Below are positions 1 through 5,536 of a DNA stretch of 9,619 nt, one piece after another. Each line of letters starts with the position of its first letter. Positions within the stretch are counted from its first letter, which is position 1. The translations under genes and the position numbers were made by a program. The notes below the pieces were generated by a model. It saw only the letters and a list, made by a program, of their open reading frames with translations, was not told the origin of the DNA and ran no database searches. Source of the stretch: Hyphomicrobiales bacterium (GTDB lineage: Bacteria > Pseudomonadota > Alphaproteobacteria > Rhizobiales > JAKIUO01); the NCBI GenBank assembly GCA_027069645.1, contig JALXEI010000370.1:1-9619 (forward strand). Direction: 5' to 3'.

Positions 1-2056
1 GGGTGTCATTGTGATCACCGCCATTGATGGTATCGTCGCCGCCCTCGCCATGAATGACATTGCGACCGGTGGTACCGGTAATGACGTCATTGAAGGCCGA
101 GCCCCGGCCATCCTCAACGCTGGAATAGCTGTCGCCGCTGGCTTCACCGCCGGTGCCGCCGGTGGCGAGGTTGAATGTCACGGCTGCGCCGGCAGTGCGA
201 TAGTCAACATTGTCCTGCCCGGAGCCACCCTGATAGGTGTTGTTTCCGGCAGAGCTCTGGAAGGTATCATTGCCGCCAAGGCCCGCCAGCAGATTACCTG
301 TCGCATCGTCCCCTGTCAGGCGATCGTTAAAAGCCGATCCGGTAAGATTTTCGATTCCTGTAAGGGTGTCACCCTCGGCGTCGGAGCCGACACCGCCACC
401 TGTGCCGGAACCCAGGTTGACAATGACACCGACAGCAGAAGCCGAATAGTCGGCCTCGTCGATTTCGGTTCCGCCATCGAGGAAATCGGCTCCGGCACCA
501 CCGATGAGGGTGTCGTTGCCTTCCTGTCCAAACAGGCTGTCGTTACCGCCCCGGCCATCCAGCGTGTCATTACCGATGTCACCGCTCAGGACATTGAGTT
601 CTCCGTTACCGGACAATGTGTCATTGTGTGCACCGCCAGTGAGGTTCTCGATGGAATTGAATGTATCGAGACCGGCCGCTCCTGTGTCCTGCTGGGCGGC
701 GATGGCGAGGTCTGCGGTTATGTTGCCGGACGCGTTCTGATAGGAAACAGTATCTGTTCCGGCACCGCCGAACAACCGGTCATTGCCATCTCCCCCATCA
801 AGGATGTCATTGGCATCACCTCCAAACAGGTCGTCGTCAAGACTGGTGCCGGTGATATTATCCGCGCCTGCACCGGCGAATATGAAGTCGCTGGCAACGA
901 AGTCGGCAATATTGAAGCCGTGGATACGCATGGTCGTTGTGACACCGTTATAGGTGCTGGTAATATCTGTGAAGCCGCCACCATCGGTCATGATGTTTTG
1001 CAAGTCGGCCAGGGTGCTGACATTGAGATCTCTTACATCGATCCTGTCAGCACTGCCGCCCCCGAGCGCCGATATGGGGGCAGACAGGGCTCCTCCCGGT
1101 GCACCGGTGGTTTGCAGGGCAACGGTCAGTGCGCCGGCGGTACCGAGCAAGTCAACATAGTTGTCAAGACCTTCACTGTTGTCCCAGGCGCTGAATACAG
1201 AGCCGCCGGCTGAAAATGGTGAGAGTTCAAGGCGATAGTCGCCATTGGTGTCACTGTTGGGGTTGATCAGTCCAAACAGGGTGTTGCCGGTTGCTGTTTC
1301 GATGATTTGCAGGCCGGTGACATCATCGTCAGGGTCGAGCGTCTGATTGCCGTCAAGGTCCAGCCCCCGGATATTGATATTGATCGACAGACGATCTCCC
1401 GTACTGTTGAGCAGCAGCGTTGCGTCCAGAAAAGTATCGAATCCCTGCGAGGCCTGTCCCTGAAAGTAGGCCGCGGCGAAATCATTGATATTGTCCATGC
1501 CGCCGCCCCGGTGATAGACAAAGGAATCATCGCCATCTCCGCCGACAAGGGTGTCGTTACCGTCTCCGCCGGTGAGTACATCATTCCCTTCAAGGCCGAC
1601 AAGGTTGTCATCGCCGTCGCCACCGTCAAGCGTATCTGTTCCTGCACCGCCATTCAAATTGTCATTGCCGCCATTTCCGGACAGGACGTCGTTTCCCTCG
1701 CGTCCTTCGATGAAGTTGTTGTTGTTGTCGCCGGCAATGGTATCGGCAAAGGTAGAACCACGAACATCGGCAACGCCGGTCAGGCTGTCTCCTCCGGCGC
1801 CGCCGCTTACGGTTCCGCTCGCAAGATCAACGGTTACACCCGAGGGCGACAGGTCATAGGCGACTGTTCTGTCTGTGGCGAGGGCATCCACAGCAATGGA
1901 ATCATCCCCCCCCCGGCCGTCGAGATCAATAATATTGTCGGCAGTTGCGACGATTGTGTCATCACCGGCCAGCAGGATATCCTCGATGTAATTGCTGTCA
2001 CCGCCAAACACCATTGCCATCAAGGTCATCCTCGAAGTGGTCGTCATCTCTTTCAT
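1..2056 (-). CDS. RTX calcium-binding repeat protein, partial (3' end outside window)
   Basis: Reading the minus strand gives one open frame from about 2056 to the window edge, about 685 residues, without a stop. It holds glycine/aspartate nonapeptide repeats of the form GGxGxDxLx in clusters near residues 116-178, 393-441, 476-540, 577-621 and 653-685, for example LDGGDGNDRLFGG. Such repeats form Ca2+-binding parallel beta-rolls in proteins secreted by type I systems. The absence of a signal peptide fits that, since the export signal is usually C-terminal and would lie outside the window. Residues about 183-392 are not RTX; they include an EF-hand-like loop, DLDGNQTLDPDD. The start is uncertain. 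In-frame ATGs lie at 2056, 2047, 2029 and 2020, and the last has a GAGG 9 nt upstream. The best ribosome site precedes an ATG in another frame (2069). Family call is firm; a specific activity (toxin, adhesin, S-layer or enzyme) cannot be assigned. Confidence 0.88.
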   Translation of the reverse strand, partial: MKEMTTTSRMTLMAMVFGGDSNYIEDILLAGDDTIVATADNIIDLDGRGGDDSIAVDALATDRTVAYDLSPSGVTVDLASGTVSGGAGGDSLTGVADVRGSTFADTIAGDNNNNFIEGREGNDVLSGNGGNDNLNGGAGTDTLDGGDGDDNLVGLEGNDVLTGGDGNDTLVGGDGDDSFVYHRGGGMDNINDFAAAYFQGQASQGFDTFLDATLLLNSTGDRLSININIRGLDLDGNQTLDPDDDVTGLQIIETATGNTLFGLINPNSDTNGDYRLELSPFSAGGSVFSAWDNSEGLDNYVDLLGTAGALTVALQTTGAPGGALSAPISALGGGSADRIDVRDLNVSTLADLQNIMTDGGGFTDITSTYNGVTTTMRIHGFNIADFVASDFIFAGAGADNITGTSLDDDLFGGDANDILDGGDGNDRLFGGAGTDTVSYQNASGNITADLAIAAQQDTGAAGLDTFNSIENLTGGAHNDTLSGNGELNVLSGDIGNDTLDGRGGNDSLFGQEGNDTLIGGAGADFLDGGTEIDEADYSASAVGVIVNLGSGTGGGVGSDAEGDTLTGIENLTGSAFNDRLTGDDATGNLLAGLGGNDTFQSSAGNNTYQGGSGQDNVDYRTAGAAVTFNLATGGTGGEASGDSYSSVEDGRGSAFNDVITGTTGRNVIHGEGGDDTINGGDHNDT
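1906..1914 (-). repeat. G9 mononucleotide tract inside the RTX coding region
   Basis: Nine consecutive G on the minus strand (C on the plus strand) encode part of Gly-Arg-Gly-Gly-Asp-Asp, about 50 codons into the RTX gene. At nine bases the long frame stays open. Gain or loss of one base would shift the frame and truncate the protein. Long G tracts in 5' coding parts of surface protein genes are a known basis for slipped-strand phase variation. Here that role is inference. Confidence 0.6.
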
Positions 2057-2069
2057 TCTCGTGTGACAT
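1998..2069 (-). other. Short acidic ORF at RTX gene start, probable true N-terminus before a frame change
   Basis: An ATG at 2069 follows AGAGGGA at good spacing. It opens a 23-codon frame, MSHENERDDDHF followed by EDDLDGNGVWR, that stops at 1998. The acidic, Asp/Gly-rich content resembles the start of the RTX protein. If one base is skipped near 2004-2009, DLDGNGV continues directly into FGGDSNYIED of the long RTX frame. I infer either a one-base insertion (real or a sequencing error) or a leader peptide with reinitiation at the ATG at 2020. The sequence alone does not decide. Confidence 0.45.
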
Positions 2070-2117
2070 GGTAAATTTCCCTCTTTCGGTTTGCACATTC
2101 AGAAGCTCATGAGGGAA

Positions 2118-2142
2118 ATATATATTCAAGGTCGTCTGACCT
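2118..2142 (-). promoter_or_regulatory. Candidate -10-like TATATATTT and adjacent dyad upstream of the RTX gene
   Basis: On the minus strand an AT-rich TATATATTT lies about 50 nt before the ATG at 2069. Immediately upstream is AGGTC-AGAC-GACCT, a perfect 5-bp inverted repeat (2129-2142). The arrangement could be a -10 element with an operator in the -35 region. No good -35 hexamer is seen, so this is tentative. Confidence 0.25.
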
Positions 2143-2291
2143 CGCGCTGACGTCTTTCCGGTTTGCCCGACCGGACTGCTGCAATCATCTCTGTCAAATG
2201 ATTTGTTCATCATCACGAGGCGCCTTGCGGGCTTGCGAGAGAGCGAAGGTCCCGGATGAAGGTGTGTCGGGAGGGGATGGTGACGGGGTTT

Positions 2292-2368
2292 TGGTACCGC
2301 TGCCCTGAATTGAACAGGGGACCTCTTGATCCACAATCAAGCGCTCTAACCAACTGAGCTACAGCGGC
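2292..2368 (-). tRNA. tRNA-His (GUG)
   Basis: A full cloverleaf of 77 nt can be drawn on the minus strand: acceptor GCCGCTG with CAGCGGT, D-arm GCTC/GAGC, anticodon stem CTTGA/TCAAG with loop TTGTGGA giving anticodon GTG, T-arm CCCTG-TTCAATT-CAGGG, and an encoded CCA. The base before G1 is T, so there is no encoded G-1. The discriminator is A73 and the first pair is G1:U72. Most bacterial tRNA-His have G-1 opposite C73. Loss of this feature is known from a clade of Alphaproteobacteria whose histidyl-tRNA synthetase has changed to match, which supports the taxonomic assignment. Confidence 0.96.
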
Positions 2369-2705
2369 ACATCTTATCCCCGGCGGGAGAATGTTTTGCC
2401 TGTTTAACCCGAACCATTTTGCAATACAAGCGTTAAACGCCAGGAACCCCGGACAGGCCGGGCTGATCATGTAAATGATTCGCCAGGCTGGCAAAGTGTG
2501 TAAAGTTCTGATAACAGGACATAATCGGGTGCGGATAAACACCGCTGTGGACGAGGCCATCCCGATCGCGTTATTTTAACATGAATACAGGTTTAATCAA
2601 GGAGGTTTGGTCGGAGTGTTTATACACCATCCCGTCCGGCACAGGAGTGAACTGGCGTAGTATTCGCAACTCCCGGCAGCCGTTACAGGACGCTCCTTCC
2701 CGATC
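2369..2705. other. Divergent spacer between tRNA-His and the sensor kinase
   Basis: No conventional gene is evident. A 7-bp inverted repeat, GTTTAAC (2402-2408) and GTTAAAC (2432-2438), encloses the likely tRNA-His promoter area. On the minus strand TTGTAT and TAAACA sit 17 bp apart there, a weak sigma70-like match. On the plus strand the kinase-proximal part (2581-2705) has a consensus AAGGAGG at 2599-2605 and two short ORFs, listed separately. The 2440-2580 stretch shows nothing I can name. Confidence 0.5.
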
Positions 2706-2709
2706 ATGA
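2581..2709 (+). CDS. Candidate 42-aa upstream ORF overlapping the kinase start
   Basis: An ATG at 2581 opens a 42-codon frame (MNTGLIKEVWSE...) ending in TGA at 2707-2709. This stop overlaps the kinase ATG (2706) as ATGA, the usual geometry of translational coupling. That would explain why the kinase start has no Shine-Dalgarno sequence of its own. Against it, this ORF also lacks a visible ribosome site and the peptide resembles nothing I recognise. It is a weak candidate for a real small protein or leader. Confidence 0.22.
   Translation: MNTGLIKEVWSECLYTIPSGTGVNWRSIRNSRQPLQDAPSRS
2616..2660 (+). other. Candidate 14-aa leader ORF with consensus SD, in the kinase frame
   Basis: A GTG at 2616 lies 10 nt after a perfect AAGGAGG (2599-2605). 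It encodes (V/M)FIHHPVRHRSELA and then a TAG at 2658. The frame is the same as that of the kinase, whose ATG follows 15 codons later. It may be a short leader peptide (3 of 14 residues are His), or the former N-terminus of the kinase cut off by an amber codon. The good ribosome site is the main support. Confidence 0.3.
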
Positions 2710-4787
2710 TATCGCGTACCCCGTACATAGAGAGTTTGCGTCGCAGCGCGTTGTGGAGCGAGGCCCGTCCCCTGTGGTTGTGGGACCCGGCACATCTGCG
2801 CATTGTCTGGGCCAATCAGGCCTGTCTTGAATTCAGCAAGGCAAGCTGTCTTGATGACCTTGTGCGTCTGAAGTTCAGCCCGGATGCGGTGTTTGTGCAT
2901 CAGCTTGCCGCGCTCTCCCTTGACAGAAACAGTCAAAAAGCCGTGCGGGAGTTGTTGCGCTTTCCAGCTTCCGATGGTGATTTTGTTCTGGAATGTCTGT
3001 GTCGGCCCCGGGAGATCGGGTCAGGGCGTGACGGTATCCTTGTCGAGCTTGTCGCTGATCGTGGCCTGGTCCCGTCGGTGGCGGAGAAAACAGGGGCAAA
3101 CGGCTACGACAGGGCGTCCGTCAACGGCGCAGCACAAAAGTCCGACAGCACACAGGAAAGACAGGCGAGAGAGCCGAACACACTGCCGGAAAGCGGATCG
3201 GTTATTGTCGGCGAGATTGATGATAAAGAACCGGCCGAACCGGAAATTGAGCAACAGAACGGCTTTGTATATGAACCTGAAGATGTTGACGAGGACGATC
3301 TGCTGATCCTGCAGGAAATCGCCCGGATGATCAACGGGCCATCGGGAGCGGCTGCGACCGGGGTGTCCGGTCGCAATAACGAGACGCAAGACCAGCGTCC
3401 GCTGGTGGCAAGACGGCAGCTCGAAAACAGGTCTGCCGCGCCCGGGAAGGCAGGCGATGGCAAGGTAAAATCCTCGCAAGGTGCCGGCAAGGCTGCTGTG
3501 AAGAAGGCTGAAAGTGCCCCTCTTTCAAAAAACGGCAGGTCTGTTGAACGCGAACGGACAGACAAGGCTGAACAAACTACGCCGGTCACAAATCGGCCGG
3601 GAAAAGCAGGGACACGCAACTATTTTCTGGAAAGCCTTCCTGTGGCACTGGCGATTGCAATGGGCGGGCGGTTGATGCGCGCCAATGAAGCTTTTTTATA
3701 TGCATTTGGCTACGGGTCCGAAAGCGAGTTGCGCAAGGCCGGGGGGCTGGCGGCGCTGTTTCCGCAAAGCAGGGGGGGCGTGCTGGAGCCTGATCCGTCT
3801 TCGGCGCTGGCATCCGCCCGGCGCCCGGCGATCGTCCGTTCGGCCCGGCTGACCACGATCGGGGTGACCAGTTCGGGGCGTCAGCGCCAGGTCGGCGTGG
3901 CTTTTCGCAATGTATCCACGGGACGGGACCCCGTTCAGATTCTCGTTCTGCATGAGGATTTCCCGGGTCTCGATGGTTCGCAAGGGCAGGCGCCTGATGA
4001 CCGGCGACCAAATGGTCTTGCAGACCCGCTCCGGAAGTCGTCGGAGCAGGCCGGACGCGACAGCATAGAATTCCTCGCCAGTGTCAGTCACGAGGTGCGC
4101 ACACCTCTCAACTCCATTATCGGCTTTTCGGAACTGATGAAAGACGAGCGTTTCGGCGCGGTTGAACCGGATAAATTTCGCGGATATGCAAAAGATATTC
4201 ATGCCAGTGCCCGACACGCTCTCAGTCTGATCAATGATTTGCTTGATATCACCAAAATCATGGCGGGAAAGCCCGAACTGGATCCGGAGGATATGGATTT
4301 GTCCTCTGTAATTCGTGATGCTCTGGGCAGTATGAGGATACAGGCCCGACAGGGGCGGATCAATCTGAGAGCTTCCCTAGTCGATGATCTGCCGCGCCTT
4401 TTTGCGGACCGGCGCAGCATCAGGCAGATTCTGTTGAACCTTTTGTCAAATGCGATCAAGTTTACACCGCCTGGTGGCACGGTCGAGGTCTCCACACGCC
4501 TTGATGAACGCGGGGGGATTGTTCTTTCCGTCAGCGACGATGGTATTGGTATGCATCGCGGGCAGATCGGTACGGCGCTTGAACCGTTCTCGCAACTCGA
4601 AAGAGCGACTGGCGGCAAAAATGACAAACTGCCTGCTGTGGATGAAGGGACAGGCCTTGGACTGCCTTTGACAAGGGCGCTGGCGATGGCTCATCAGGCC
4701 GAATTTGATATTGACAGCGCCCCGGGCGAGGGGACGCGGGTCGAAATCCGTTTCCCGCCGCGGAACCAGGAAAATGCCGCGGGTTGA
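2706..4787 (+). CDS. Cytosolic PAS-domain sensor histidine kinase, PleC/DivJ/PdhS-like
   Basis: A 693-residue soluble histidine kinase with no signal peptide or membrane segment. Order: a PAS-like segment at about 17-70 (WDPAHLRIVWANQACLEF); a low-complexity, charged linker at about 130-300 with an acidic patch (EDVDEDDLL); a second PAS-like region at about 305-410 (LMRANEAFLYAFGYGS); a HisKA dimerisation domain with H-box SHEVRTPLNSIIGFSEL, phosphoacceptor His462; then HATPase_c with N-box LLNLLSNAIKF (Asn578/Asn582), G1 box DDGIGM (611-616) and G2 box GTGLGL (648-653). All catalytic motifs are intact. The H-box type and lack of membrane segments resemble the alphaproteobacterial cell-cycle and cell-pole kinases that act on DivK/PleD-type regulators; that partner is inference. 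No response regulator gene is adjacent. ATG 2706 is the first usable codon after an in-frame TAG at 2658 and lacks a ribosome site. Confidence 0.9.
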   Translation: MISRTPYIESLRRSALWSEARPLWLWDPAHLRIVWANQACLEFSKASCLDDLVRLKFSPDAVFVHQLAALSLDRNSQKAVRELLRFPASDGDFVLECLCRPREIGSGRDGILVELVADRGLVPSVAEKTGANGYDRASVNGAAQKSDSTQERQAREPNTLPESGSVIVGEIDDKEPAEPEIEQQNGFVYEPEDVDEDDLLILQEIARMINGPSGAAATGVSGRNNETQDQRPLVARRQLENRSAAPGKAGDGKVKSSQGAGKAAVKKAESAPLSKNGRSVERERTDKAEQTTPVTNRPGKAGTRNYFLESLPVALAIAMGGRLMRANEAFLYAFGYGSESELRKAGGLAALFPQSRGGVLEPDPSSALASARRPAIVRSARLTTIGVTSSGRQRQVGVAFRNVSTGRDPVQILVLHEDFPGLDGSQGQAPDDRRPNGLADPLRKSSEQAGRDSIEFLASVSHEVRTPLNSIIGFSELMKDERFGAVEPDKFRGYAKDIHASARHALSLINDLLDITKIMAGKPELDPEDMDLSSVIRDALGSMRIQARQGRINLRASLVDDLPRLFADRRSIRQILLNLLSNAIKFTPPGGTVEVSTRLDERGGIVLSVSDDGIGMHRGQIGTALEPFSQLERATGGKNDKLPAVDEGTGLGLPLTRALAMAHQAEFDIDSAPGEGTRVEIRFPPRNQENAAG

Positions 4788-4816
4788 TTGTCTGGCGGGT
4801 CAGTGATTGACATTGT

Positions 4817-4978
4817 TCACTTGCTGACAAGCTCGGCTCGCAAACCGTTCCAGAACCAGGAAATCCGGTCTTTATAGGCAACCCCGTCCTGGGGCAGGTC
4901 GTGCCAGATACCGTTGCCGAGCCGGTGATGCAGCCTTTTGATCCGCCATTTTTTTCGCGATACAAAGCCTGATAACAA
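4817..4978 (-). CDS. Candidate 53-aa small protein or gene remnant
   Basis: A minus-strand frame from a TTG at 4978 to TGA at 4817-4819 encodes 53 residues, including KKWRIKRLHHRLGNGIWHDL and then YKDRISWFWNGLRAELVSK. Third-position G/C is about 75 percent over the last 44 codons, and Trp, Arg and Leu are used as in a real protein, unlike typical spacer translations. There is no ATG in frame and no ribosome site. An A7 run at about 4950 (minus-strand reading) and a T7 run just upstream are plausible frameshift points: the frame one register over reads FFRQQGGCYQALYREK before the A7. It may be the 3' remnant of a broken gene. I recognise no family. Confidence 0.3.
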   Translation of the reverse strand: MLSGFVSRKKWRIKRLHHRLGNGIWHDLPQDGVAYKDRISWFWNGLRAELVSK

Positions 4979-5087
4979 CCGCCCTGTTGTCTAAAAAAAG
5001 TGATCCCGGAGGTCGGAAAGACCTCTGTCAAATTGTCGCGTTTGCCGGTTTTTCTGCCATTACAGTGGTGTTTATCAAAATATGGCA

Positions 5088-5116
5088 TTGACATGAAGGT
5101 AAAATTGTCCCTAAGT
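5088..5116 (+). promoter_or_regulatory. Candidate feo promoter
   Basis: A perfect -35 hexamer TTGACA (5088-5093) is followed after 17 bp by CTAAGT (5111-5116), a poor -10. An alternative -10, TAAAAT (5100-5105), is a better hexamer but lies too close to this -35. The position, about 50-75 nt before feoA and directly upstream of the operator-like dyad, is the main support. Confidence 0.35.
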
Positions 5117-5120
5117 GAAA

Positions 5121-5137
5121 TTGAGAACCATTCGCAA
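5121..5137. promoter_or_regulatory. Fur/Irr-type operator upstream of feoABC
   Basis: TTGAGAA-CCA-TTCGCAA is a 7-3-7 dyad whose arms match in 6 of 7 pairs. It keeps the spacing of the Irr iron control element (TTTAGAAnnnTTCTAAA, 11 of 14 fixed positions) and also resembles the Fur-type core TGAGAATCATTCTCA (13 of 15). It covers the expected transcription start of feoA, where binding would block transcription. A direct repeat CTAAGTG flanks it (5111-5117 and 5138-5144). Iron regulation of feo is common; which Fur-superfamily member binds here cannot be told by eye. Confidence 0.6.
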
Positions 5138-5167
5138 CTAAGTGTTGGCAAAAGGGAATAATGCGTA

Positions 5168-5536
5168 ATGTTTGATGATCAGGCTGGCATGTTGAAAGGA
5201 ACCGGGGCAGGGCATGGCGGAAATGACCGTTCCCCTGATCACGATGCGCAAGGCACCGGCTGGCAGGCCGATATGTCCGGCTATCCCTTGTCCCTTGCCA
5301 GAGACAATGATCAGTTGCTGATTACCTCCATGCATGGCGGACGTCATTACCGGCGCCAGCTCATGGATCTTGGCTTGCGTCCCGGGTTACAGGTCAGGGT
5401 GATGCGCGGAGGTGGTCGCGGGCCTGTTCTGATCAGCGTTGGCGAAACGCGTCTTGGTCTCGGTCGCAGCGTGGCAGAAAAAATCGAGGTTATCCCGGCT
5501 TCGGACGATCATTCCTCTTTGAACGGGGGCAACTAG
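5168..5536 (+). CDS. feoA: Ferrous iron transport protein A
   Basis: A 122-residue protein whose last 85 residues or so form the SH3-like FeoA domain: YPLSLARDNDQLLITSM, then RRQLMDLGLRPGLQVRVM and the final LGLGRSVAEKIEV strand. FeoA is a small cytosolic partner of FeoB and is needed for full Fe(II) uptake. The usual protein is about 75-85 residues. This one has an extra N-terminal stretch of about 36 residues, rich in Gly, Asp and His (GHGGNDRSPDHDAQG), if translation starts at ATG 5168, which follows AAAGGGA by 10 nt. A later start at the Met before SGYPL (5273) would give the standard length but has no clear ribosome site. The stop is directly adjacent to the feoB start. Confidence 0.93.
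   Translation: MFDDQAGMLKGTGAGHGGNDRSPDHDAQGTGWQADMSGYPLSLARDNDQLLITSMHGGRHYRRQLMDLGLRPGLQVRVMRGGGRGPVLISVGETRLGLGRSVAEKIEVIPASDDHSSLNGGN

Larger units (their letters stand above)
4788..5167. other. Spacer between kinase and feoA
   Basis: The stretch holds, in order, a candidate minus-strand small ORF (4817-4978), a hairpin GGAGGTC-GGAAA-GACCTCT (5008-5026, one G-T mismatch at the end), and the feo control region (5088-5144). On the minus strand the hairpin is followed after about 8 nt by TTTTTTT, so it is at best a poor terminator. An 11-bp direct repeat, GAACCAGGAAA, occurs at 4763-4773 (end of the kinase gene) and 4853-4863. No clear rho-independent terminator for the kinase is seen. Confidence 0.5.

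Noticed and set aside
11..1213. 400-residue plus-strand open frame
   Set aside because: It lies antisense to the RTX repeats. The minus strand gives clear GGxGxDxLx repeats, and the plus-strand frame stays open only because of biased Gly/Asp codons.
1307..2074. 255-residue plus-strand open frame
   Set aside because: Same cause: antisense shadow of the RTX gene, with repetitive Val/Ile/Ala-rich content and no recognisable domain.
2159..2175. CCGGT-TTGCCCG-ACCGG dyad between tRNA-His and the RTX gene
   Set aside because: A short GC-rich stem with no T-run on either strand; not supportable as a terminator.
2213..2560. 115-residue minus-strand open frame
   Set aside because: It runs through tRNA-His; the VAQLVRALDCGSRG stretch is the familiar false translation of a tRNA gene.
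4531..5151. 206-residue minus-strand open frame
   Set aside because: Its C-terminal half is antisense to the kinase catalytic domain, so the full ORF is not a gene. Only the short part near 5040-4950 is discussed as a possible broken-gene fragment.
5161..5175. 4-codon ORF (MRNV) overlapping the feoA start
   Set aside because: Too short and too close to the ribosome site to call; likely chance.
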